A DNA stretch of 64,000 nt, from NCBI GenBank assembly GCA_013399895.1, contig VXBA01002850.1, positions 63,795 through 127,794 on the forward strand, read 5' to 3'. Below are positions 22,256 through 32,120 of the stretch, in pieces. This DNA is from Serilophus lunatus (Eukaryota; Chordata; Aves; Passeriformes; Eurylaimidae). The translations under genes and the position numbers were made by a program. Numbering within the stretch: position 1 is the first letter of the stretch; each line of letters starts with the position of its first letter. The notes under the pieces are model-generated. The model saw only the letters and a program-made list of their open reading frames with translations, did no database searches and was not told the DNA's origin.

Positions 22256-22700
22256 CGGAGGTTCAGCTCTCGCCTCCCCAGCTGGGCTTGGCTCCCTGCA
22301 GAGCTCTGTCCCCGGGGCCCCCCGAGCTGCTCCGTGCCCGGGCGCTGCTGCTGCTGCAGCCGGAGCCGGCGAGGGGAGGCAGAGCAGCCTGAGGCGAGGA
22401 CCGGGATGCTCCCAGCCCAGCTCGCTCGGGAGGAGGAAGATCCGGAGTGTGGGAAGGGATCTGTCCCCGGCAGAGGAGCGTCCAGCCCGCAGGGGGTGTG
22501 TGAGGGGGTGTGTGAGGGTGCGCAGGTGCCAGCCCGACTTCACCTGCTGCTCTGCGATGCACAGGAGAGGATGCAGAAATGCCGATTCGGAGGAGGTGGG
22601 GCTGGAGGGGGAGAGGAGGAGATGAAAACAGGGATCTGGGATAAACTCCACAAAGTGGCAGCCGGAAAGGTCCCTTTTCTGACTTAAAGAGACAGCCCCG

Positions 22701-25340
22701 CGCTCTGCCATTCCTGCCATCCCTGCCATCTGTGCCACCACTGGAGCTCACCTGGCAGCTGGGCCAGCAGGTCAGTGGCCAAGCCCAAGTGCCAGGCTCC
22801 ATCCTCTGCCCACCTGGCAGCTCCCAGTGCCAAGCTCCATCCCCCACACCGGGCAATAAAAAGCAAAATTTTGCAAAGCCAAATAAAAAAGCTCAACAAA
22901 ACCTGCACAAAAGAGCCCTCAGGAAACAGCCAGAGGTGTCACAGGGACTTGCTGGTGGATATTGCAGCAATGTGCAGCCAGGAATGGAGGGACAGAGCCA
23001 AGGGAAGAGGCTGCAGTGGCACTGGGACAGCCAGAGGCCTGGCCCCTCTGCTCCAGGGTTGTTTAGGCTGGCCCACATTCCTGTCTGAGGGACACTCCTG
23101 GATGCTCCCACAGCCCTTTGGCAAGTGGGAGGCAACATGTGAGAGGACCCAGGGTATCCTGCTGGCATCCCCATCCCTTCCAGCTCAGAAAACACTCCTG
23201 AGTCCCCAGGTGCCATTAGTGTCCCATGTTGTCACCTCCACACATCAGGATCAACACCTTGGCATGCTTGGCAGGAAGTAATTGTGGGGTTTTGATTACC
23301 CAGCTGCCAAAGGTGGGTTTCTCCCAACAAGTGGCTGTGATTTCTGTGGGGGTTGACCAGAGCCAGGGCCACTGGCTCCAGCACAAACCAGAGCCTGGTG
23401 TGTGTCTCTGGGATGCCCCTGGCACCCACCCCTGTGCTCAGGGGGCCAGGCACTACTGGTGCTGCCCATTCCTCACCAAACCACCACCACAGCTTTCCTT
23501 AACACGCTTCCCATGGGAAGTTGTGCTGCAGATGTGTGGGGAGTGCCAGCTGTGCACCACACACACACCCCATTACCCCCTCCCACTGCACCCACAGTGC
23601 TACCACCCACCCTGGGACAGAAATTGGCCTCTTTATCAAGTCCTGCTTTTCTAAACACCTTTCCAACAACTTTGTCCTGCATTTCCCAGTGGCTGAATGG
23701 GGATTTCAGGTCTGGAAACCACCTCTGAGCAAGGCAAGGGGGAGATGGAAGGCAGAGCTCACTTGGCAGGGACACAGCCCATTGCTCCCCGTGCCAAGCT
23801 GGTCACTGGGAAACAGCTGCTGTCACTCTCACCAGGACAAGCTCTGCCCTCCCTCTGCTTGCCCAGGACCCTCTCCTTGGATGCTCCCAGCCAGACCTCT
23901 GGGTCACTGTGTCCTGGCAGGGATCCCAGGGCAGAGCAGCACACGCAACGCTCTGATCCCAGCAGGAGGCTTCCTTCGAAAAGAGTTTGCACCAGAAAAC
24001 CCTCACTTCCTCAGCCCATCTGTGCTGGGAGAGAAACCCCACCCGGAGCCCACCCTGTGGCAGCGCTCCCAGCCAGGATAAGTGAAGGCAGCAGCACAGA
24101 TTTATCCCAGCTGGATCCATGCAAGGGCTCAGCGAGGAAGTGATGCCAGAGAGCAAAGCCAGGCTTCCTTCTCAGCCCAACTGCCCCCCAACATTAGGAG
24201 CATCTCAGTTTGCCTCCAGAGCTTCTGCTTCAGAAAAGGGGATTGGATCAGAATCATGGAATCCTAGAATGGTTTGGGTTGGGAAGGACCTTAAAGCTTA
24301 TCCCATTCCACCCCATGCCCTGGACAGGGACACCTCCCACTATCCCAGGTTGTTCCAACCTGGCCTTGGACACTTCCAGGGATGGGGCAGCCACAGCTTC
24401 TCTGGGCACGCTGTTCCCCAAACCCATCAAAAGTGTGTCCTCCACAAGTGGGAGTTTTTCTATGCCTTGTTTGGATGTGTTTGCTGGGGAGGTGAATCTG
24501 AACCAAAATGTGTTTTATAAAACCTGCCTTAACATGAGGTCCAAATCCTCCCCTTATCCCTGCAAAAGCTTCTCCACACCAGCAGCTCTCCCAGCCTGCC
24601 TGTGCTCTCTCCCTCTGCTGCATTTCTGGACACATCTGCAGGGATTGTGGCTTCCAACAGCTCTGCTCTCCAGTGCCACTGGCAGGGAAAGCAAAACCAG
24701 GTTGTCAACAGCCACCCAAGTGTCGACATGGCAAAAAAAAAGGGGTTGATGAGACACAGAGAATCAAACTGGGAGGCTGATAGACCTTGGTGGGGGCATT
24801 CAGACAGTCCAAGGCTTAAAGCAGCAGCCTCATTCCATCCTTTAACTGGGATTGTTCCTAAGGTTTGACTTTGGGCAGAGCCTGGCTAGCTGCCTTGAAA
24901 AGATTTGTGGTTTCATCTGCACAGCAGCCCTCCACTGCCTGCCTCTGCTGAAGCTCAGGTTGTGTGGAAAGGAGGTGGAGACATCCCTCTCCAAACACCT
25001 TGAACTGAAGCTCCTGGAGTTTACAGGAACAGCCCCCTGCTAAATCCAGCCTGTTTCCACTGTACACCAATAAAAGGGCCCTGTGATGGTGCTCAGTGAC
25101 CACCATGGGTTTCTCCACCTTTTTCTGGCCCTCAGTTAAAGTTCCCCTTCCTTGAGAGGACACTTCACAGGCAAAAACATCCTGTTAACACACAGGACAC
25201 CCCCAGCCCTGCCAGGTCCTGTTCAGCCCACCCCCTTCCCTGTGGCAATTGCTGCATTAATGAAAACCCACTCCCTCTTCTCAAAGTTGGGAGAGCTGCT
25301 CTCCAAACCTGTGCAGAGCCCCCAGAGCCTCAGCAATGGG
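22701..25340. other. Intergenic DNA between HTR6 and NBL1
   Basis: Mostly unique sequence with one CR1 fragment (24248-24422). Open frames are short or low-complexity and none is recognisable. Confidence 0.6.
24248..24422 (-). mobile_element. CR1 LINE fragment
   Basis: The reverse-complement tail reads AGAATCATGGAATCCTAGAA, then GGGTTGGGAAGGACCTTAAA, CTGGCCTTGGACACTTCCAG and GGGATGGGGCAGCCACAGCT. It is a clear CR1 3' end. Confidence 0.93.
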
Positions 25341-25536
25341 GGGGCAATAAGAGCTGGACTCAAAGAGGGGCAATAAGAGCTGGACTCAAAGAGGGGCAAT
25401 AAGAGCTGGACTCAAAGAGGGGCAATAAGAGCTGGATTCAAAGAGGGGCAATAAGAGCTGGATTCAAAGAGGGGCAATAAGAGCTGGACTCAAAGAGGGG
25501 CAATAAGAGCTGGACTCAAAGAGGGGCAGTGAGAGG
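25341..25536. repeat. 26-bp minisatellite, seven full units
   Basis: Unit GGGGCAATAAGAGCTGGACT plus CAAAGA starts at 25341, 25367, 25393, 25419, 25445, 25471 and 25497. A decayed eighth unit (GGGGCAGTGAGAGG) starts at 25523. The only variation seen is ACT versus ATT in units 4 and 5. The period is not a multiple of three, so it is not coding. Confidence 0.97.
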
Positions 25537-26205
25537 TGGCTGCTGGCACGGCAGAGCCTCCAGCCCCTGTAGGAGCTGATGGGACCTTTCACAGGGTCAG
25601 GCTCAGACCAGGGAGCATCACTGATCCTTTCCACACTGGCCTGGCATCAGTGGGACCAGAGGCTTTTAAGGGCACTGCCTTGCCCAGGGAATGCTTGATC
25701 CAAACACCCCTGGAAAGATCCCGCTGGTTTCAGCCAAGGTGGTCTCAGCCCCTCCTCACCCAGGGAGGGATGTCCAGCCCAAGTCCGAGTTCTTCCTCCG
25801 CTCCAGAAGCGCTCCCGGAGGCCGTGAACATCTGGATGCAACACGCTGGATCAAGACTGTCACCTAGTGGCAGCAGAGCTGGGGAAGGTGGCGTGATCCC
25901 ACAGATCCCACGCACTTCCCACACTAGTGGGACACGACAGCCCGAAGCCCTCCCTGCTGCAGCCCCACCACGCCTGGGCCACAGCTGGAGTGCAGCTCCC
26001 CGTGCCTACATGCACGACACATGCCGAGTATCTGGGGTCTGTTTTCCTTTTAGCAGCTCTCCCTCCTCCTCCTCCTCCCAGATGGAATGCAGCAGAAAGC
26101 TGTGGGAGCCACGGCTCTGCCCTGCCCTGGACCCTCCTGTCTGTCCTGGCTGACGTCCTGGTGTCAGCACTGCCAAAAACCAGACAGGCATCAGAGCACT
26201 GAGCA
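25537..26205. other. Intergenic DNA downstream of NBL1
   Basis: No gene, RNA or repeat could be recognised between the minisatellite and the inferred NBL1 cleavage site. Confidence 0.55.
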
Positions 26206-26222
26206 ATGGAAATCAGAACTAA

Positions 26223-26228
26223 TTTATT
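26223..26228 (-). terminator. NBL1: Polyadenylation signal AATAAA of NBL1
   Basis: TTTATT on the + strand, in the context AAATAAATT on the gene strand. It is the only canonical hexamer noticed in the 1.1 kb after the stop. Confidence 0.7.
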
Positions 26229-26305
26229 TAAGGGGAAAAAAAAACAAACCAAAACGAAACCAAAACAACAAACCAAACAAACAAAAAACCAAAATCAAAA
26301 CTCTT
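26229..26305 (-). repeat. A/C-rich low-complexity tract (U/GU-rich in NBL1 mRNA)
   Basis: The + strand is an irregular AAAACC/AAACAAACC run. In the NBL1 sense strand it reads as TTTTGG and TTTG repeats ending next to the poly(A) signal. Confidence 0.85.
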
Positions 26306-27293
26306 CCAAAGGAGGGAGAGGCATCAATTACAAGCTGTGGAAGCTCTTGTCAGGACAGCGCCAAAGAATCAGCTTTACACAACAGAGAGAGGGGGGACAG
26401 GAGAGGCACAGGGCTGAGCCCACCCCGAGCCTCCCCAGCCCTGCCCGAGCACTCCCTGCACGGGGACATCCCAGCCCTTGGTCCCCTTCTCCCTCCACCA
26501 CCATTAAAGTGCAGCAGGGAGAGGGGGGACAGGGCTGGATCCCACCTGGACCCCCCCAGCTCTTGGCTTTCCCCTGCAGCCACAAAACATGAAGCCCCAG
26601 TGCTCATGGCATGATCCAGGTCCCTCATCCCCGTGGTGGCCCTGGGGACAGCAAGACAAGGGCTGTCACCACCAGGGTTCCCAGTGCCCTCCCACATGCA
26701 GCCCCAGAGGCACATCCTGGGGCAAAACCCTCCCCAAGAGCTGCCTGATACAAAGGCTTGGACTAAGATCCAGCAGGTGCCAGGAGGAACAGCGTGCCCA
26801 TGCCGAGCCCACACGCCCTTAGGCAGGGAGGGAGAGAGGAGGAAGAAGGGATGCTGCAGGTCCCACCACCCCAGGAAAGATGTGGATCTCCCATGGGACT
26901 GTAGAGAGGCTGCATCTCTTCTTCCTCCACCCTGGGCATGGGCCATTAGAAGGGAAAGCTCCAGAAAGGCTCCACACGGGTTTAGGAGCCTGCGGACACC
27001 CCCTGGGAGCCCAGCCCAGCTCCTGCTCTCAGCCAAACCCCCTCATCCACCCCCCCACTCCTCTCAATATATTATTACTATGATGTGCAAGTAGTTTTGC
27101 ATCAGAAAACGTTGAGCCCTCCTCTCCCCCCCTGCAGCTCCAGCCCTGCCCGTGCCCCCAAACCTTCCTGCAGCGCCGGGGTGTCGGAGAGCGAAGCGTG
27201 AGGGCAGCAATTAGACGGGAAAGACTCCACCACCCCCCTCCCTCCCCAAACCCTCTCCCTCGCACACCCCCCTGCCAGGACAGTCCTCCAGGG

Positions 27294-27548
27294 TCACTCC
27301 TCGCCCTCCTCCTCGTGGTGGTGGTGGCTGGAGGCAGGAGGCTCCTCCACGTCCTGCTGGTGGTGGGTGTAGTGGTGGGGGCCGGGCCCCTCGGGGGGCA
27401 TGTTCTCCTCGGCGTTCAGGTACACGTTGAACAGGGCGCCCTCGTGGCTTGGCTCCTTCCCACACGCCTGGCAGCTGCAGTGCAGGATCTTCTCCACCAG
27501 CTTGTCCACCCTGGGGATCTCGTCGTTGCCTGGACAGTCCAGTGTCAC
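27294..27548 (-). CDS. NBL1: NBL1 last coding exon (end of cystine knot, His/Glu tail)
   Basis: Acceptor GCTGCCCAG, phase 0. The exon encodes VTLDCPGNDEIPRVDKLVEK, then ILHCSCQACGKEPSHEG, and a divergent tail with HHYTHH, SSHHHH and EEEGEE. TGA stop at 27294-27296. Where human has an HPHPHP run, this protein has His clusters of another layout. Confidence 0.96.
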   Translation of the reverse strand: MTLDCPGNDEIPRVDKLVEKILHCSCQACGKEPSHEGALFNVYLNAEENMPPEGPGPHHYTHHQQDVEEPPASSHHHHEEEGEE

Positions 27549-29141
27549 CTGGGCAGCGGGACGAGGACACAGAGAGCGAGTGTCAGGCCTGCAAGGTCTG
27601 GCCTGCCCCCTGCCCTGCAGATTTGGGGGTGTTTGAAGGCAGAAGTGATGGGTTTCTGTCCACAGAAACAGAACTCCACAGTCAGCCTGCGAGGTGAGAG
27701 TTGTCTGGGGATGCCTCACAAGGTCACAAGCTCCAGAGAGCCAGGGAAAATCATCGAGGTTGGAAGAGACCTTCAAGATCATTGAATCCAGCCCTCAGCC
27801 CAGCACCCCCACAATCATCACAGAATCATTCAGGTTGGAAAAGAACTCCAAGATCATCACATCCAACTTGTGACCGATCCCCACCTTATCAGACCAGAGC
27901 ACTAAGTGCCATGTTCAGTTTTTTCTTGAACACCTCCAAGGATGGGGACCCCACCACCTCCCTGGGGAACTTACTCCAATGTCTGACCACTGCTTCAGTG
28001 AAACTTTTTTTTCCAGTATCTAATCTAAATCTCCCCTGGTGCAACTTCAGGCCATTTTCTTTCATCCTTCCATCTGACACGTGACAGAAGAGACTGATCC
28101 ACACCTCACTCCAACCTCCCCTCAGCCCTGGCTCCAGCAGGACACAGAGGTGCCCAGGCACCTCTGGCACAGGAGTATCGGTGTGATGCTGAAGGCCACC
28201 CACAAGACATGATTCTGAGCAGCTCAGGTAGTTCAGACTAAACCCTCTGATCAAATGTGATCTGAAAGCAAAGCAGAGAGCTGAGCCCAGCTCCCTGGGG
28301 CCTAAGCTTCCCTTGGAACTGGGTTTGTGGGTCAGTGATGGCAGGAAACTGTGAGGTCTGAGGGTGATTGGCTGTAGGAGGCACTTATGGACATCAAAGA
28401 GGGCAAAAACTCCCAAGTGGGAACAGGCAAGGTGATGAATAATGCAGGGAATGACAGGGGATGGCTCTGCATGCAGAGGGATAAAGGCATCATTCAGCAC
28501 AGCAGTCACGTTTCCAGCAGCTCCTTTCACCCAGGAACCTTGAGACAGGGCACAGTCACCTGGGAGACACCCTGGAAGGAAACTGTGAGTGGGAAACCTC
28601 AGGGAAGGAGAAGGACTTGGCCTGAAGTGGTGGCAGAGCAGAGCTGAGCCCCTGAGAGAGGCCCCACAGAGCAGGCAGGGATACTCACAATTTCCCACAT
28701 GGACTGGGCTGGCATGCAGGAGTCACAGTGCACCAGGGACTCTGTGGACTGGGGGAAGGTGTTGGGGACGCTGTAGCTGAAACACTGTCCCAGACAGGCC
28801 CTGCAAAGACAACAGGAGGGAGGGGGGAGCTCAGGGGAGGTGCCTGTCCCTCCCAACAAAGGCAGAAGGACATCTGACCTTCCAGTGGGACAGCAGGAGC
28901 GTGCGAGTGACAGTCCCCAAGGCCACCCCAGTGTCACCAGCTGCCTCCAGCCCTGTGCTGAGGTGGGGCTGTACCTGTTCTGGATGGATTTGGACTCGCA
29001 GCCGCTGTGCCCCACGATCTGGGTGATGTTCTTGGCCTCGCACCAGGCGCTCTTGTCCGGGAACAGGGCGAGCTTGTTGATGGGAGGTGGAGCAGCCAGG
29101 AGCACTGGGAAGAGGGCACCCACCACGAACCATAACATCAT
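27294..29141 (-). CDS. NBL1: NBL1 (DAN), secreted cystine-knot BMP antagonist
   Basis: Coding exons 29141-28975, 28800-28689 and 27548-27294 give 177 aa (human 181). DAN-family proteins are secreted and bind BMP/GDF ligands outside the cell. Residues 1-16 form a hydrophobic signal peptide, with cleavage likely before APPPINKL. The CTCK-type domain follows with ten cysteines at 34, 48, 58, 62, 81, 84, 98, 117, 119 and 122. Recognisable blocks are LFPDKSAWCEAKNITQIVGH, CLGQCFSYSVPNTFPQSTES, CDSCMPAQSMWEI and PRVDKLVEKILHCSCQACGK. An N-glycosylation site is at N38-I-T. The tail is His- and Glu-rich. ATG 29141 is chosen because MMLW starts the signal peptide; the frame upstream has only a TTG. 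The gene lies downstream of MICOS10 on the same strand. Confidence 0.97.
27549..28688 (-). other. NBL1: NBL1 intron between the last two coding exons
   Basis: 1.14 kb with donor ATT|GTGAGT and acceptor CCCAG. About 400 bases of it are CR1. Confidence 0.85.
27745..28150 (-). mobile_element. Two adjoining CR1 LINE fragments
   Basis: A short reverse-complement tail (CATCGAGGTTGGAAGAGACC, about 27745-27815) is followed by a second, longer copy. The second starts at CACAGAATCATTCAGGTTGG and runs through ACCTCCAAGGATGGGGACCC to CCTCAGCCCTGGCTCCAGCA. Both have the same orientation, suggesting insertion of one beside or into the other. Confidence 0.93.
28689..28800 (-). CDS. NBL1: NBL1 middle coding exon
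   Basis: 112 bases. Acceptor TGTCTTTGCAG and donor GTGAGT. It encodes ACLGQCFSYSVPNTFPQSTE, then SLVHCDSCMPAQSMWEI; R56 is split across the upstream junction (AG|G). Confidence 0.97.
28975..29141 (-). CDS. NBL1: NBL1 first coding exon (signal peptide, first cysteines)
   Basis: From MMLWFVVGALFPVLLAAPPP to SKSIQNR; donor ACAG|GTACAG. The acceptor is probably GGTACAG ending at 29167, giving about 25 untranslated bases before the ATG. Confidence 0.96.
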
Positions 29142-30835
29142 GGCCAGCTCTGCCAAAATCCTACACCTGTACCCACAGAGAGCAAGGCGTTAGCAGAGAG
29201 GAAAAGAGGCAAACACCAGCCCCACTTCTACAACTCCACGGGGGGAAGCACAGGCACATCCTGACATCCTGCTTCCCAAAACACTGCACAGGGAGTGGGA
29301 TGTGCTGCTCTGCCTCTTCCCCCTTCAAAACAAGCTCTGGGGCAGGCAGATTCCTGGATTATCTCTCCCAATCTCTTTGCCAGGAGCAACAGCAGCTTTT
29401 CCTCATTTCTCACCCAAAGCTGGGCTGGGAGAACTCAGCAAACCAAAACATCACTGGCATGGCTGGAGGAGTCCTGGACCACAGAAACGTTGTTATTTGA
29501 GGAAGGAACAAGCTTCCCCACTTCCTTTTTCTCCCACCTTAAAACCCAGAGCTGGCCGTGCTGCAAACCTTCCTGGGAAAAAGGGAAGGAAACCCTCTCT
29601 GCTCCTGGAATTGCGCAGCAGGTGTCGCTGCAAGGCAGCAGCACACGGGGACACGTGGAAACCTCAACCCGGGGGTTGGAAACCCGCAGGAAAGACCAAC
29701 ACCACCTTTATTTTTATAGAGCCACTCAAATTCTGCAAGGGGTTATTCCGAGGACGGGAATTCGGGCTGCAGACAAGGGTGGGCTTTGAATAACAAGCAC
29801 AAACCTCACAAAGGTGGTTGGCTCGGAGGTCATTCACCACCCCCAGAGAAATCCCACGCGGGGTTTCCTTGCTCTGCTCTCCAGCCAAGGTGCCTGAATT
29901 AACACTCCCAGTCACTGGGGAAAGGCAGATGGAAAAGCATCATAGAAACAGGGAAATTTTTTCCTGTGTGGGGTTTGGATGGAGTCATGGTGAAAGGCAG
30001 ACATTTATACTTCCTAAAATATTTGGTAGAACCATGTTATTTGTTATTTCCTTCTATTTATTTATCCACACAACGATCCAAAGCCCACACTGGAAAGACT
30101 CCTGTTGATTCCCATGGCTCCTGGGCCCTGCCCTCTAATGTTTGCTGGGAAGGAGAGGAAAATTGCCTTGTTCCTCAGACACTGGTGTCAGAGGCAGATG
30201 GGGACGCCGGGCTGGGCGTTCCCAGTTGCTCTGTCTGTCTCCACAGTCCTCATCCACATTCCCTGGGCTGGAGGACCACCACAATTATCTACATGGCTGG
30301 GACACCCTCCTGGGCACCTCTCACAGCTCCAGCTCAGGAATTTTAAGGTCATTACAGGGTTTTTCCCTGTTGTCCTTCCACTGAGTCCAACATCCTGGAT
30401 CTGAATCAAGAGAGAGACAAGATTCTTCCCTGTCCTTCATCCCCCAGCACCCAGAAAAGAGCATCCTCACTCACAGGACCCCTGGAGGAATCAGGTGGGG
30501 TCTCTGCTAAATTTCCCAATTTCCTGGTGATACAAGAACCACAATGGTTTAAATGCAGCAACACCTGTACAGCCCAATCCACCCTGCACTGGTGGGATGG
30601 GAATCCCACAGTTCCCAGTGGAAATACCTGCACAAAGTGAGGTTTGCAGGTGTTGGCTGGAGATAAACTGGAGATAAAGGGTTTTAACCCCTCAGCTTGC
30701 ACTGCCATTAATAAGAGCTGTGGGGTTAAATTCATTTGTCCTGAAGACAACTCTTAAGGCTTCTGCTCCCTGAATTTTTTTCCCATTTCGGTGGGGGAAT
30801 TCTGTGAATTCTGTAAGAAGAACCAGGCTCAGCTG

Positions 30836-30852
30836 CACACACACACACACAC
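30836..30852. repeat. (CA)n microsatellite
   Basis: Seventeen bases of uninterrupted CA, followed by CGCAC. Confidence 0.95.
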
Positions 30853-31689
30853 GCACAAAGACTTGGTTTGCTGGGTTTTCCAAGCATCGTTCATTCCTCA
30901 AATGCCAGCAGCTCTGTGCTGAGGAATCCCGCTCCCAAAGGCAAGATCAGAGCTGGGATGTGACCCAAACAGCAAACACAACCCCCCGGGGAACAGCCGA
31001 CATTCCTCTGGAGTCAGCACACAAGTTCACTTCCACATGCCCGATCAGAGAGCAATTTCCTTATTTCCAAAGAAAGATGGTGGCTGGGGTTTTTTCCAGG
31101 CTTTTCTGCAAACATTCCTGTCTGTGCTGAGCCCTGCTTCCCTGGGAGCTTTTATTGTTCCTGGGGGGAGGTGTCCAACAGGGAGGTGTTTCTGCAGCTC
31201 AGACCAGACCCATTGCCAGAGGATCCTCTCGGAGCATCTGGGCTCTTGTGAGGAAGATGAGCGAGGTTGTGCTCTGCTAAAGCACAGGACCTGGCCTGGA
31301 TTCAGGAAAGCACTTAAACATATGCTTAAGCCTTCTCCCTTCCCTTCTCCTGGGATGAGTTTGTAACCAGGGCCCCCAGCAGCAACGGCTGCTGGTCCAG
31401 TTTGCAGGGGAGCGGGGGGAACTGGGAACCCCCACAGCAGGGGAACTGGACATCATCCCTGGGGAGCTGGAGCAAGTCCAAGTCTCCCCCATCCCTCAGG
31501 GGCACCCTGGTGCCCAGCACTGTTGTCCCCCACTGACCTGAAGCCTTGAACACGCCACATCCAACACCACACGGTGTTTTCCTTCCTCCCAAGAACGCCC
31601 TGGAACCCGCAGGGCCGCATTTCTAGTAAGTAACGAGGTTTTCTGCCAGTGCCTAGGAAAACATCTGATGCAGCTGAGCTTGGGAGGGA

Positions 31690-32120
31690 GCTGGGGCTGG
31701 AGGCAGCCGTGGTGTGTGCGCTGGCTCAGAGCGGTCATGCGAACAGCGCTGCCACCAACACCGTTCATCTGACAGCGGCCGCAGCGCCGGAGACAAAAGC
31801 ACCGTGTTCCCTCTCCCCCCACGGCTGGGAAGGGAAGGGAAGGGGGAAAAAGGAAGACCGGGCACCCGAGCAGGTCTGCAAGCTCCCGATTAAATAAAGG
31901 CATCGAGCACATTCCTCCGTGACAAGCTAAATTACACGTTGCAGCGCCGAGAGGAACAAGTGCGCTCCCCGCCTGACCCGGCGGCAGCGGCCGGTCCCGC
32001 ACACAGGGGCCGCTTTCTCTCCTCCGCACCGGGGCACATTTTTTCTCCCTGTTAGTCAAAGCTCTTCAAGCAGAAAGTTCAGCTCAGTTCCGGCAGAGCC
32101 ACCGGCCCGTGAGGGTCTCC
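31690..32120 (-). promoter_or_regulatory. CpG-enriched patch inside NBL1 intron 1
   Basis: CpG-containing motifs cluster here (GCGGCCGCAGCGCCGG, GACCCGGCGGCAGCGGCCGG) within otherwise ordinary intron. It may be a small CpG island and an alternative NBL1 promoter; that is inference only. Confidence 0.35.

Larger units (their letters stand above)
21659..22700 (-). promoter_or_regulatory. HTR6: GC-rich HTR6 5' flank / 5' UTR
   Basis: A GC- and CpG-enriched stretch directly upstream of the HTR6 start. It holds a GA-rich tract in the sense strand (21728-21813) and a degenerate minisatellite. No TATA box or splice signal could be assigned, so the transcription start is unknown. Confidence 0.55.
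26206..27293 (-). other. NBL1: NBL1 3' UTR
   Basis: About 1.1 kb from the NBL1 stop to just past the only good AATAAA. Near its end the transcript would carry a U/GU-rich low-complexity run (26229-26305). Confidence 0.7.

Noticed and set aside
22052..22741. Open frames with repeated Trp-Gly-Cys-Ser peptides
   Set aside because: They arise from the degenerate minisatellite upstream of HTR6 and occur on both strands.
25341..25536. CRISPR-like array
   Set aside because: The units are directly adjoining with no unique spacers, and the genome is a vertebrate's; it is a minisatellite.
27889..28698. 269-codon - strand frame across an NBL1 intron
   Set aside because: It runs through CR1 and intron sequence in a different frame from the NBL1 exon, with no domain.
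29136..29156. Upstream start extending NBL1 by five residues (MAELA)
   Set aside because: The upstream codon is TTG. The ATG at 29141 directly precedes the signal peptide and matches the family.
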